NCBI RefSeq assembly: GCF_030864355.1
Contig: NC_083397.1
Span: 1,178,001 to 1,242,000, forward strand
Reading direction: 5' to 3'
Source: Cutaneotrichosporon cavernicola
Lineage: Eukaryota > Basidiomycota > Tremellomycetes > Trichosporonales > Trichosporonaceae
DNA: 64,000 nucleotides
Positions 31,146 to 42,455 of this stretch are shown piece by piece. Below the pieces are notes generated by a model, which was given only the letters and a program-made list of their open reading frames with translations, searched no databases and was not told where the DNA came from. Numbering within the stretch: position 1 is the stretch's first letter; every line of letters begins with the position of its first letter. The position numbers and the translations under genes were made by a program.

Positions 31146-32783
31146 AGCTTGGTCTTGGAGTAAAGTCTTGGGGGTACGAGTCGCAAGTCAAGAGCAGCCT
31201 GGGGATGAAGGGGCTGACGCACAGACAAGCGCCTTCTTATACCATTTTGTCAGAGGCCAGAAAAAACACACCAGCCATTGGAGACGGCATCAACCTCTCT
31301 GTCTGGAGGAAAGTTGGAATGCGTCGCAACTCGGCTAGTTAGTGACCAGCATCAGTGATTGAGTGATAGGCATCAGGCACCCGATCCGACAACGCCCAAT
31401 CGCCGCGTTGGGCCCAGTTCCCCACTTTCCCCACACTGCGCTACCGTTGTTCCACCGCATTGTGCCGCCGACCCGAGCCCCACTGGCATGTGCCTCTTCC
31501 CATGTTCACACCTGATAGGGCAATATACCATTGACCGGTCTTGAGCACTGATCGGGCACCGTGCTATCAGGCGCCGTGCAGCTTCCGCTACCGTCCATCG
31601 TCGGTTTGGTCATGTCGGCCATGCCTACTTGTGCCAGAGTTCACCAACGCCGAGCGCCGTGTCATGGGAAGCACTAAAGCCAGAGCAAACTCGGCTTGGC
31701 CGACGTTCAGAGATGAGACAGTGGCTCACCGAAAGCCGCCCACATGTCCACGCCACAGAGACTGAGCATCCCACACACATACCCCTCACACCAAGATGGG
31801 CGGAATGAAGGCTCCGCATGTGTTCCCTGTCTCGCCTGCCGTCGCCAACCTCGGAAAACTCACCTGGAATTCAGTCAGTCGGTTATCAACTCTCCGAACC
31901 CCAGCAGCCTCTTAGTGGCTGAGAATGGCTGGGCTGCGGACTGATCCCGCTGATGCGATGGATCCACCCTAGGGAACGACGGTGCCGAGGACGGCACCAG
32001 GTTGTGTCGGGGGCGGCAAGGTAAGGTTTCTGTGGATGGGTGAGCCGGCAGCATCAATACACAAGGGCCAAAGACCGGTAAACCCAAGGCTCCCATTTTC
32101 CCTTTCCCCACACTCGGTACTCCCCGCACTCTTACCCTGAGCTGGCAAAACGGAAATTGCCTTGCTTTGGTTGCATCAGCCAAGCCAGCATGCTTAAAGT
32201 GGTCACCTCCGCCATTTAGAACGCCACGCTCTCGGGGTCCCTGCACATCATGACCTCAGAGAAAGGCACGATATCACATGACTTGACGTTGCGTCCTCCC
32301 CTCCCCTCGGTCAATGTGATAGCCGTATCCCGTTTAAGCACTTTCACGCCACCGCCGCTCCGTGGTCGAACGGCATTGAATCCAAGCCGCGCCGTATTCG
32401 TCGAAGGCCTTCCGAGGACACTTGGGACACATGGCTGTAATTTGGGTGCCTGTCCAGGCAGGTGACCGTAACTCTCGTGTCGAGTTCCCCGTTTACTCGA
32501 CCGTGGAAAGCCGAAGGTTGTGGAGAAGCTGTGGAGGTTCTGGAGATCGTTACTGGACGTTAACACGTTAACAATCTCCGCTCCTGGGCCCCAGACAGAG
32601 GAAGCAGTCCCAAACACGTCCGCGGTGAGCCACTCAACAGCTCCGGCATGCTCATCAATGCCCATCGCCCACCTGTGTGGCACACCTGTGTGGCATAATG
32701 TACACTCCACTACCGCCTCTCTCACGTTTGCCACGAACCCCCCCCCCCCCATTTGCCCGCTCTACCTCGCGTGGCCAACCTGC
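31146..32783. other. Long upstream region of the transporter
   Basis: 1.6 kb between the transporter start and the 3' end of the transcription factor gene. It holds the transporter promoter. An unbroken minus-strand ORF at 32216-32752 has no family features and weak codon bias, so I do not call it. No other gene seen. Confidence 0.5.
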
Positions 32784-35471
32784 TCATAGCTGTGGTGCAG
32801 CGGATTGTGGATCCCCGAACCCCGGGGGGTTCTGCTCGTTGTTGGCAATCACGTTCCAGTACAATCTAAGGTTAGCGGGAGTAGAAGTGTCCAAACACGG
32901 CATTCGATCGAGCGTGGGTGTTGTCGGGACACCCGTTCTTCTCCGACATGCCTCGATCGTCTTCCCATGGTGTACTCACAGTGTTTGGATCAATGGGTCA
33001 GCGAGCGGCTCGGGTCCATTAGACACAGGGTACTCGAAGCCGAGGAGCCCATCCATCGAGGCCGGCACTGCTGCTCGGTATTGTGTGGGGTCGTAGAAGT
33101 TGTTGGTCCTGCAGTGTCAGCGGGGCTCCAAGGCCTTCACGGGGTGACTCACGTCAACAATGAATCCAGCGTCGGGTCAAAGGTCGACGACGCCTCGGTT
33201 GGCGCATCTGGGGTCTCCGACGACGATTCCTGCCGCCGCTTGGGATGAGACTGCTGGATACGGCTGTACAACTGTTCGAGCATCGGCAGTGCTCGCCGCG
33301 CCACCCCGGAGTGTTCCGCCATCTGCTCGATAATGTCGTGCGATGCCTGGAAGTCGGCGCGCACGTCATCAGCCATCATGCTCTCCGGTACCCTCCTCAA
33401 GACCGTGTGCTGAATCACAGCGGCAGTGTACGCATGGACTGTGCAAGTTAGACGCGAACGGCTGAAAAAAACTCACAGACCCAGTACCACCACCCGTACG
33501 CCGCCTGCGGGCACTTCTTCAACAGTGACGCAATTAAACGCGTGTGTTTTCGTGCCGACGTCACACAGGTTGTGAACGACGCTGCGTACTGGCCTAAAAG
33601 CGGTTCTGTACCCGCCGAGACCGCCTTGAAGAAGGACGGTCGGTGGAGCACTCGATGTCAGCAAGCTCATTGGTTCCACTCACTCAATAATCCTTTGTTG
33701 AAGAACATGGTCGCCGAGTGCTGCTGGATAAAGTGTTTGGTATTCAGCTTGTTGGACTCGCTGCCATCCTCGCCAAAGTCCGACCACTTCAGCCACGCTG
33801 GAGCGCCCGCCTCGACGCGGCGTAGCTCGGCGTCGATGCGCATTACCGTCGAGTAGTCGGGAAGCTCCGAGTTCGCGAGATAGTCTGCTATATGTACGAA
33901 CGCCTGGCCGAGGCGGTACTTGAAGACATGGAAGACCGAGTCATGAGGGGTCGCCCCACCGTCGGGTGGCATTTCAGGCATTGGAGCGTCGTATAGCTGA
34001 CGCGGGACAGAATACGGCCGGCCAAAGTTGAGGCACTGCAGGATGTCGTAAGTGACACACTCCCACCACAGCTGCGCTCGCAAAGCTTGCTGCTCAGAAG
34101 ACAGGCCCCATTGCTCGCTGTCCCGGTGCAGACCGATGCTGCCTGCAGTGCGCACACAGAGGCCCAGAATTTGCCACGCTGCCTTTGGGCCGTCGGAATG
34201 TGGCAGACCGAGGAGGTACGAGACCATCATGTGCAAGGTCTCGACGCTTGCCAACGAGTGTCGCACCATGAAGTGGCGTTCCGGGACGCAGAGAAGAGCA
34301 CTCGCCGCATTGAAGAGTGGGATGGTCTGCGTCATCGGTCTTCCTGAGAACGACAGGCCCAGCGCCAAGATCATCAGGACCGACGCTAGTCGATGTGGTG
34401 GCACATGGTGAATCTGCTCCTTCAAGGACGGCGCGCTGTAGATCGACTCGAGGACGGCGCTAATAGCTGGCCGGTCAGCTGGCCGGTACATCCACTCGAC
34501 TTGGTCATCTGATGTCAGCAGCAATAGCATGTCCCACTAACCGTAGACTTGCAGCAGCTCAAGTGCTTGCTCAACTGGTGGGAAGAGTTCGTGGACCCCC
34601 CCCAGCACGGCGCGATCACTGGCCACGAACGGGAAGACGAGCGTCGGGTTGCTAGACTTTCCGGTCAGCGGAGATTTTCGCTCTTATCAACACGGGACGA
34701 ACCTCGTCGTCTTCGCACACAAACAGTGTCCCGGCCCCGCGACCAAGGTACTTTTGGCCTTCGCTGCCCTCCTCGAGCACACCCGGACCGGGCCGTGACG
34801 CCGTGTCGAGAAAGTTGTCGTCGCGCTGGCCGCTGGGTACCCGGGCCGCGTGCTCAGGCGCCGCCGAGAACGGCATATACTCGCGCGTCCGATTCGTTTC
34901 AGATGATTCCTGACTGGTCAGTCTCCCTCGCACCAGACAATTTGAGGGGCCGCGCGCACACGAACCCTCCGCACCCCGCTCTCCTCGTCCACCCTTCTGC
35001 AGCCCCACACCTATACTCACTGATGGCGCATTTAGCGCGCTCCTGCCCCAGTCGTAGCTCTGCCCCTGCGGCTGAGCCTGCATACGTTCGATCTGATGGC
35101 GCAGCTTTTCGTTCTCCTTCTTCAACTTGGCGACCATGGCCTGGTCCTTCGTGGTCCTGACATCAGCAGCCAAAGCAGTGATCGAGCTCACCGGCCCGGC
35201 ATGGTGCCCGACGGGCAAATGTTGGCGCATCCGCGCCGCACACAGCTGGTGCATGGCCAGGAGCGTGAACACTGGCGTGAGAAGCTGAACAATTGTGTCT
35301 CCGTCTCGGGACGCAGACTGCGGATGGGAAAGTGCCAGTCGTTTCCGAAACGGATCTCACCTTGAGCTTCAGTCGGACACACTCCTTGCAGCTTGGTGGA
35401 CCGTTCTTCCAGTTGAACTTTGCCTTGCCCTTGTCCGAGGGTCCCGCCTCATTGAAGTCGACTGGCGCCAT
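32784..35471 (-). CDS. Zn2Cys6 binuclear-cluster transcription factor
   Basis: Ten exons (35361..35471, 35192..35271, 35021..35156, 34703..34909, 34542..34656, 33684..34508, 33477..33650, 33153..33438, 32980..33108, 32784..32865) give 714 residues. The DNA-binding cluster is CKEC-VRLKLK-C (C28, C31, C38) then CTSCVRRGCANIC (C44, C47, C56), split by an intron exactly before C38. A dimerisation coiled coil follows (KLKKENEKLRHQIERM). The fungal_trans regulatory domain spans exons 6-7 (LMILALGLSFSG, GSIGLHRDSEQWGLS, LLMLHRPSFFKAV). The C-terminus has the short conserved-looking tail YWNVIANNEQ. The donor of intron 34657..34702 is GTTCGT, non-consensus, chosen by phase. Target genes unknown; neighbours are a transporter and an SDR. 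Confidence 0.88.
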
Positions 35472-36276
35472 TGTAGAGATGCGATGAGAGTTGATGATGT
35501 GCTGACTGATGACGAGGGCGACGGCGGTCTTAGGGCGGAATGTAGCGGGACAGAGTGTGCTGATGGGTTGGTGTTTGGAGTGAACGGAAGCATTCTTGGG
35601 TTCTTGTTTTGTGGTTTGGCACAATTCGGTTTGAAGCTTCAGAACTCCCTTCTGCTCATCTGCACATTTCGTCAAGCTCTCCATTCAATAATCGTTTGAA
35701 GAATTGAAGACGGGGACGTGCGCAACGCGTTTTGGCCATGTTGATCAGGTACTTTGTGAGCCCCGCCTGCAGATACTTTGGCAAGATGTCCATTCTTTCA
35801 TGTTCTTGCCGAAGTGGGTCGGCAATCTCCTACTTATTCTAGTACCGGCCGACGCGGAGAATCTACACCGCTCCAAATAGATGACATTGCTTGGCACGTG
35901 TGGTGCGCTACCTTATCAGCGAGTACCCTGCATCAGCAGGCCACCGGCCTCGGTCGCAGGGGCATTGATGGCTCACTATCATTCCTGCTCGATATCAAGC
36001 CGTGTACATACATGTGCAGCTATTCCCATAGAAGGCAAGAGAGCGCACAGTATAGTTCCGCTCCAGGCCATTCACAGATCACGGGCATGGCCCACCTACA
36101 GCTCGGAGAGACCGTGTTGACGCTGTGACCGACGCCACACACCAGTCATCTTTTGCAGTAGCTAGCAGACGTAGCCTCGAGCATGTGGAGGGTGCCAAAG
36201 GGTTCCAGTTCTGGCAAGCGCACCTTCAGAATTCCATCACGTGACAGGACAACAAGCTGTCTTTCATAACTTGTCA
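35472..36276. other. Intergenic region upstream of the transcription factor
   Basis: 805 bp holding the transcription factor promoter and the region before the tRNA-like gene. No ORF with family features. Confidence 0.5.
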
Positions 36277-36347
36277 GCCCCTATGGTGTAATGGTAACAC
36301 GTGAGTCTCATAATCTCTAGCCCTCAGTTCGATTCTGAGTGGGGGCA
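36277..36347 (+). tRNA. tRNA-Met(CAT)-like gene
   Basis: Acceptor GCCCCTA pairs with TGGGGGC, D arm GTGT/ACAC, T arm CTCAG-TTCGATT-CTGAG and loop CTCATAA with U33 and anticodon CAT. Length 71 with discriminator A. The A and B boxes (TGGTGTAATGG, AGTTCGATTCT) are good and a T5 run follows. The anticodon stem TGAGT/TCTCT has T-T oppositions at its first and last pair, so either the stem is irregular or this is a diverged copy. Elongator tRNA-Met is favoured over initiator because the D stem and acceptor do not show initiator features. Confidence 0.75.
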
Positions 36348-36732
36348 GCTTTTTCGAGTTTGTACGACTGGGCCCATCGGCAGGTGTTGCGAGGGCAGGA
36401 AGGGAAGGAATGCTGGAGTGCCAGGTATGGCAGTACTGGCAATGGGCGATTGTGTCTCATCTTCACGAGCATCTAAGGCCGGAGAGCTGAATGTCAATCT
36501 GGGCTTACAAGCTTCCCTTGCACTGCACTTGTCATTCGCTGTTTGCTTGTAGTCACAACAGCGGGCAGCAGAGACTTTGCAGAGGGCGGGGGTCGGCAAC
36601 TAGTCCAAGAGTGAAACCACCATGTTTCTAGTAGGCACTGCGGAACCAAATCGGACGCGCCAGGCCGACGCGATCTGACCCAGGCCACCCAACTCGAACT
36701 CCGCATTCCTCACCTCATCAACATCAGAGACC
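36348..36732. other. Upstream region of ARP10
   Basis: 385 bp between the tRNA-like gene and the ARP10 start. No further gene seen. Confidence 0.5.
36350..36354 (+). terminator. RNA polymerase III terminator (T5) of tRNA-Met-like gene
   Basis: TTTTT starts 3 bp after the predicted 3' end. Confidence 0.8.
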
Positions 36733-38636
36733 ATGTCGCAAGGCCAGCCTGCACCGTCCTCACCCACCAAGACACCCAAGCGCCAGGAATCCGCTACTAG
36801 CCGGCGCATCAGCTCGCCTGCGCAAGCCGTGAGTCTTCATGCCCTAGCTCGAGGAGATGAGTTCGAACTGATGCCAGGCGGCGCGGCGGCAGTCGTTATA
36901 CGGCCACGATGACCGAATCGTCATCGAGTGAGATATCTCCTAACACATCTGACAGCAGTCCCGGATCGCGTGTCTGGAAGGTAGGCTTCTCGGGGGAGCC
37001 CAGCCCCCGCACGTGCTTCTTCGCGCACGACTCCACCGACCGCACGCGTGCTACAGAGATCTGGGACCTCGACCTCTCCGCGACGGCTGGCGCCCACGGG
37101 AACGTCGCCGAGGCCCGACGCCTAGTACAAGTCCGTATCCAGAGGCGGCTGCGTGACACCTTCCACAAGTGAGCCTGGCATGGACACCGCTGAGACCAGA
37201 CACCTCCTCACGGACGGCAAGCAGCGCAAGGCCATTGTCGTGGAAAACACCTTCCTCCCGACCTACGTCAAGGAACTCATTACGGCCGCCCTTTTCGACA
37301 ACTTAAAGTGTCCGAGCGTCGCATTTACGCCCAGTTCAATCCTCGCCCTCGCCGCCAGCGGGAGAGTCACGGGCCTCGTTGTTGACGTGGGCTGGCTCGA
37401 GACCACCGTCACTCCGGTGAGCTAACGTGAGTCTCGAAGCTGACAGCAGGTTTTCTGCTCGCGGCCACTGTATAACCTGGCGCGCTCGAGCCCCGTAGCT
37501 GGGCGCACGCTGTACATGCGTCTCCGCGCGCTCCTCCGTCGGTTCGGCCGATACCAGCCGCCCACACGCGGAGGGACGCCGCCCCCATTGTCGCCCCCAG
37601 CCCTCAGCTTGTTGACGGATCAACTCGTCGAGCGCGTACTCACCGAGGCTTGTTTTGCTGAGCAATCCGCTCCACCAGCACGAACCCCAGAGCCAATGGA
37701 CACGGACGGCTACGAACCCACGTTGCCTGTACCGGACATGGAGAACGAGGAGCTTCTCGACGCACTAGCAGCAAGATATGGTGGTTCTTCGCAGGCCAAT
37801 GACTGGACCGTGTCAATCCCTTCGGCGCGCGGGACAGGCGCGTGTGGGCGCCTCGTCGTGCCGGGGTGGCTGCGCCAGCGTGTAGTCGATGCGCTCTTTG
37901 GTGACGGGCCGGACGAGGAAGACTGTGTGCCCGAACTGATCTTACACACGCTGGAAAGGGTGAGCTTCAGGATGAGGGTTAAGCTGACACTAGCTCCCTG
38001 TCGACCTTCGGCCGGACATGATTTCTTCCATCCTCGTCACTGGTGGCATCTCCGCCCTTCCCGGCTTTATTCCCCGGGTGCGCAACGAGATACTCTGCCG
38101 CATTCCTGCTGAAGGCATCGTCCTGGACTTTACCGACCCGCTCGCCGAGGTCGCCTCGTGGCGCCGGCGATCAAAGGAGCCGTACACCGAGCTCCACGGC
38201 CTCTCGATGCGGCTCGCGATCATTAACGACCCCGCACCGCTAGATGGTACCGCGAGTGCGAGTGGAGGGACTGCTCCCCGATGGGCGTCGCCCCTCGTCG
38301 CATGGGTGGGGGGTTCGCTAGCTGGGTGAGTTGCCCAGTGAGATGTTAACTGACAGCAGCGTGTTAAAGACGTCGGCACCCGAGCTCGTGCGGGAGGACT
38401 ATGACGCGCGTGTCAACGAATCAGTTGACCGTGGGGAGGAGTACCGAGCCGCCTTGGAGCGGGAACGTGACGAGCTGGGCGCCGCGATTGCAGCAGTGGG
38501 CTTAGACATTGACGAACTGCAGCCCGGCATGGCGAGGGCTGCGTTAGCCGGCAAGCGGAAGCGAGGGTGGGCTGTCGGCGGCATTGTGCCGGACTGGACG
38601 ACGGCGCGTGTGCGTGCGAGTGTGTGGACGGGTTAG
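36733..38636 (+). CDS. ARP10: Actin-related protein Arp10 (dynactin pointed-end subunit, Arp11/ACTR10 type)
   Basis: Seven exons (36733..36828, 36878..36927, 36959..37168, 37200..37416, 37450..37959, 37994..38325, 38360..38636) give 563 residues. The actin fold is recognised from RIVIDPGSRVWKVGFSGE (phosphate 1 loop), AIVVENTFLPTYVKELITAA, LVVDVGWLETTVTPV (phosphate 2) and DMISSILVTGGISALPGF (adenosine site). Phosphate loops are degenerate compared with actin, as in Arp10/Arp11, which caps the pointed end of the Arp1 filament in dynactin. A basic Ser/Pro-rich N-terminus and a large insert with PEPMDTDGYEPTLPVPDMEN make it longer than average. All six introns are 31-49 nt, five of them 31-34 nt with ctgacagcag-like acceptors. 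Confidence 0.85.
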
Positions 38637-39042
38637 ACCAGTAGAGGCAGGGCGTGAGTGTAGTATAGTCTGCATGTTGTTGGTGTCAAATAAACGGTGG
38701 CGCACGGAACTCAAGACAGGCAGCACGTGCAGGGGGTACAGACTCTGAACGCGTCGGTTTCGAGCAGGATTACATCAACCCCTGGTGCCTGTTGTGATCG
38801 ACGCCTCCACGAGTTCTGTCCGATTTGTTCGAGATTTCGGCGACCGCGTCGCTCCAACGATTCCAACCCATCCTCGTCCTCGTCCTCGTCCTCGTCCTTG
38901 TTCTTCTCAACTCATATTCTCTCCTTCAACTCTTCACGCTCCTTACTCTTTCTTCCTGGCCACCCTTCGAATATCTTGCTCTCCTCCTTCCGCTTCCTAT
39001 CCTCCTTCTTCCCTGCCTTCTTCCTCCTTCCCCGCCTCTGCC
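38637..39042. other. Promoter region of the alpha/beta hydrolase
   Basis: 406 bp ending in a long C/T-rich leader (38860-39040). The ORFs here are low-complexity products of that tract. No other gene. Confidence 0.55.
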
Positions 39043-41292
39043 ATGTTTTCCGAGAGCGGAGACAAGCTCCCGCCTCTCCCGCCCACAGTCTACCCCCGCC
39101 CCCTCCCAACCAGCACCAAGACGCCGGGATACTACCTCGTCCTTCTAATCTGCGTGGCCGTGTGGTCTGTAACCCCGTTATCATAGTACGCCTTCCTCCC
39201 TCCGAGCTGACGCAGTGTATACCTAATCTGGTTCGCTCTCTGGGGTCGCCTCATCCCCGGCCCTTCTGGCCTCGTGTCCACTGTTCTCGCAGTCTGGGCC
39301 CTAGCAGAAGCCGTCTTCGGGGTGTACTACCAGTTCCTTGTGCGACGAGTACAGCCCGTCGCACCTCCGAGCACGATCAAGCCCGAGGACCTGAGCGACC
39401 TATTCCTCCGCGTCCTGCATGCCGGCCTGGCATACAGTTCCTCCAGCAGCCGATACGTGCGTGAACGTACCGGACGTGACGTCGCGTCTACATTGGCGCC
39501 GCCGGCCGAGAACGGTGCGGCTGGCGGGACTACTGGCCAGGCTGGCGCTCCGCACATTGAGAGGAGGAAGCGCGGACGGCTGTATTCCGCTGCGGCGGAT
39601 ACGATCGGCCTCGCGGAGCAGTATATGGACCCTAATGAGGAGGAGGATCCCCTATTCGACCAGAATGGGAACCCACACACTTTGGCGACTGATGACCCGC
39701 TCGCAGTCGAGTTCCGGGAGCAGCTTCGGACGTGGTGAGTGTTGGATCGCCGCGGCTCAGCCGCGCAAGCCTGACGTAGCTCCGCACACTCACCCACTAC
39801 AGGTTCCACCACGCACCGTGGGAGAGTATCTGCGCCGAGGACGTCCTCACCTGGCTTGCATGGAGCACGTTTAACGAGCCGCTCGAGGCGGTACGTATGC
39901 AGCCGAAGAAGAACCGCTTCCTCGACAGGACGTTAACAATGCTCGAGGCGCGGACGGGCTCGGTCTTCCCGCCAGGCCGGTCCAGCGCGTCAATCTGCCG
40001 CCTTACCCTCGACCCCGTCAACGTCGTCTCCCGCCCGTTCATCATCTACGCGATCGCGAACAGCGTCAACTGGCTCCTCAGGACGCAGCTCTATCCATCT
40101 CGTGGGGTACAGCTCTACCGGGAGGGCGAGATCGAGTATGTGCCAGCTCGCAGTTCCATGTCAGCTGATATCAGTTATCTCCTTCGTATCCCACCGGGAT
40201 GGACGCCCGAGAAGGGGCGGACAGAGCGCAATGCCGTTCCCGTCATGTACCTCCACGGCCTCGGTTTCGGTCTCCTCCAGAACCACCTTCTCCTCATCCA
40301 CCTCATCCAGTCGCTCCCGACCCACCCGCTTCTTGTACCGATGGCACACCACACGGCGCAGGCCATCTTTGACCCCCGCTATCTGAAGCCGTGGACGCGG
40401 CCTCAGCTCGTCGCGATGCTGCGCGGCGCATGTGCGCGGTGGGGTTTCTTCGCTCCAGGTGACGACGGGCCAAAGGGTCGTGGAGGGATCAGTCTGTTGT
40501 CGCACTCGAATGGGAGCGTGCACCATGGCTGGGTGCTCAAGGACGCACCCGAGATGGTGCGGCGCAGTTGCTTTGTTGACCCCGTTGTGTTTAGTCTGTG
40601 GGAAGGAGGTGAGTGCGAGGATGAGGAGCGAGCCCCGCCACAGCGAAGCATGGCCAACCCCAAGCTGCTTCCGCTAGCTGCTCTGCGACATAGCTGACTG
40701 CAGATGTCTGCTTCTCGTTTGTCTACCGTAAGCCGCGCAAGGCCATCGAGCTCGCCCTGTACTACTTTGTCGCCAGCGAGGTGGGCATTGCCAACTACAT
40801 TCAACGGCACTTCAACTGGTGCGACAACACGCTGTTCGTCGAGGAGATCCCGAATGCGCGCGAGGCTAGCCGCTCCGCCATCTTCCTTGGCGGCGAGGAC
40901 GTTATCGTCGATGTCACGCGTGTGCGGCGGTACCTCGAGCGCAGTGAGTGGCGCAGTGCGGAAGAGGAGAGTGGGCGGAGCTGATACCAGACGGCGTCAC
41001 CAGGGGATTGCACTGGGACGCGGACGCGGGACACGGCGACGGCCTGATTGGTGAGGCGCGCAATCGTGTCGTCATGTACGTCGGCACTGGGTCCACCCGC
41101 GGATGGCAAGGCTGGATCACTCGCGGGCGTCGCTCGCACTCGTTGGGTCAGTATGATCGGCCGTCCACCCCACGCGGCTCGGACGTGTCCGACACGGAGG
41201 GCGTGAAGAAGAAGAGCGAGCGCAGCGAGCCCTGGAAGGTGTCGAGAGACCACCTCGCCCGCGGCCTACGCCGCCGCAAGACTGGTCTGTAA
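39043..41292 (+). CDS. Membrane-anchored alpha/beta hydrolase
   Basis: Five exons (39043..39185, 39216..39734, 39803..40608, 40704..40943, 40991..41292) encode 669 residues. Two hydrophobic N-terminal segments (YYLVLLICVAVWSV and VYLIWFALWGRLIPG ... STVLAVWALAEAVFGVYY) anchor it. The hydrolase core shows VPVMYLHGLGFGL (oxyanion-loop HG), the nucleophile in LLSHSNGSVHHGW, SCFVDPVVF (probable acid) and GLHWDADAGHGDGL with the likely catalytic His. This resembles fungal uncharacterised AB-hydrolase membrane proteins that may act on lipids. The first intron (39186..39215) is 30 nt and interrupts a codon so that retention creates an immediate TAG. The C-terminus is basic (RGLRRRKTGL). Substrate unknown. 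Confidence 0.8.
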
Positions 41293-41345
41293 TTTATCTA
41301 TTGTGCATCCTAATAGCCATCCTACCCATAGACCAATGTAGACAG

Positions 41346-42455
41346 TTAGGTGTTGAACATTCGGTCGCCAGCGTCGCCGAGGCCTGGCGAGATGTAGCCC
41401 TTGTCGGTGAGCTCCGCGTCGATCGCGCCAATGAAGACCAGGAGTGAGCTGCGTTTGGGGAGGAGCTAACTCACCTCGACCTCAGGGAACTCTGTGGTGA
41501 CGTGTTCGACGCCAACCTTGGAGCCGAGGACGCTGACAAGCTTGATCTGCGAAGGCGCAAGGCCCCATTCAGTCAGCATCCCAATGGCAGCGACAGCGGT
41601 TCCGCCGGTCGCCACGAGGGCTGGGGTTAGCTATAACAACAGCCTATATCTAATTCACGATCGAGGACGTATACAAGGTCCGCCGTGGGCACGCGCGGAA
41701 GCTTAGAGTAGTACCTGGTGTGAGCCCGATCTTGACCGGCCATCTGAAGGCAGGAGGATCAAACTCCATAACAGTCCTAACAGCTGGGCTGAAACCTGCC
41801 CACTCACTCAATCGCCTGAAGCGACGTCTTGTCACGGAAGAGGCCGAGATGCAGGACAGTCGCCTCTGGGAAGACATCCAGCGCCGCGTCCGTCATGCCA
41901 ATTCCGGCACGGAGAACGGGCGAGAGGCCGATACGTGTGCCGATCGCCTTGCCCGTGAATGCCGCAATGGGGGAGCGGAGCTGGTATGAGTGTGTGCTTA
42001 GCAATTGTTGGGCAGTAGTTCTCGGTGTGAGTCATTAGTAGCGGGCGCGATGCGCGAGGAAGGCAGAAGTAGAAAATGCGACGGAAACCGAATAAGGCGG
42101 AAGGGGGGAATGTGAATCACCACTCACATCTGGCACGTCGGCGAGGGGCACATCGCGAGCGGCTTCGTACATGAGCATTGAACTGCCGTTAGCAATGTAT
42201 TGGTGAGGGAAGGATCGAGGGTAATGGGAAGGGAGATGATGAGGGCAGGTGATTGGAGATGAATGAGACACAGACAGCTGAAATCTCATCTCCAGCTCAA
42301 GGCCGAGCCGAGCCGAGCAAGCCACTCCTCGAGAACACTCACGAGATGGCCTTGACACAGTGCCGGAACTCGGCGGGCGGCAGGTCGTGCAGCCGCAGTC
42401 GTGTCAGCTGGGTGGCGATGAGGGGGTGATCCGAGACGTGGACCTGGGTGGACAT
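41346..42455 (-). CDS. FUR1: Uracil phosphoribosyltransferase
   Basis: Six exons (42343..42455, 42128..42182, 41808..41980, 41659..41714, 41475..41620, 41346..41438) give 211 residues, very close to bacterial Upp in length. Conserved parts are [41 protein letters not shown], the PRPP loop [18 protein letters not shown] and the uracil-binding end [15 protein letters not shown]. It makes UMP from uracil and PRPP (pyrimidine salvage; activates 5-fluorouracil). The last junction is odd: donor GTGAGT after PEVE at 41474, but the only nearby AG breaks frame. Ending the intron at TG (41439) gives [19 protein letters not shown], aligning with the family without gap. A sequencing error is the alternative. 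Confidence 0.88.

Noticed and set aside
32216..32752. 178-codon minus-strand ORF between transporter and transcription factor
   Set aside because: No recognisable motif, no splice context and weaker codon bias than neighbours.
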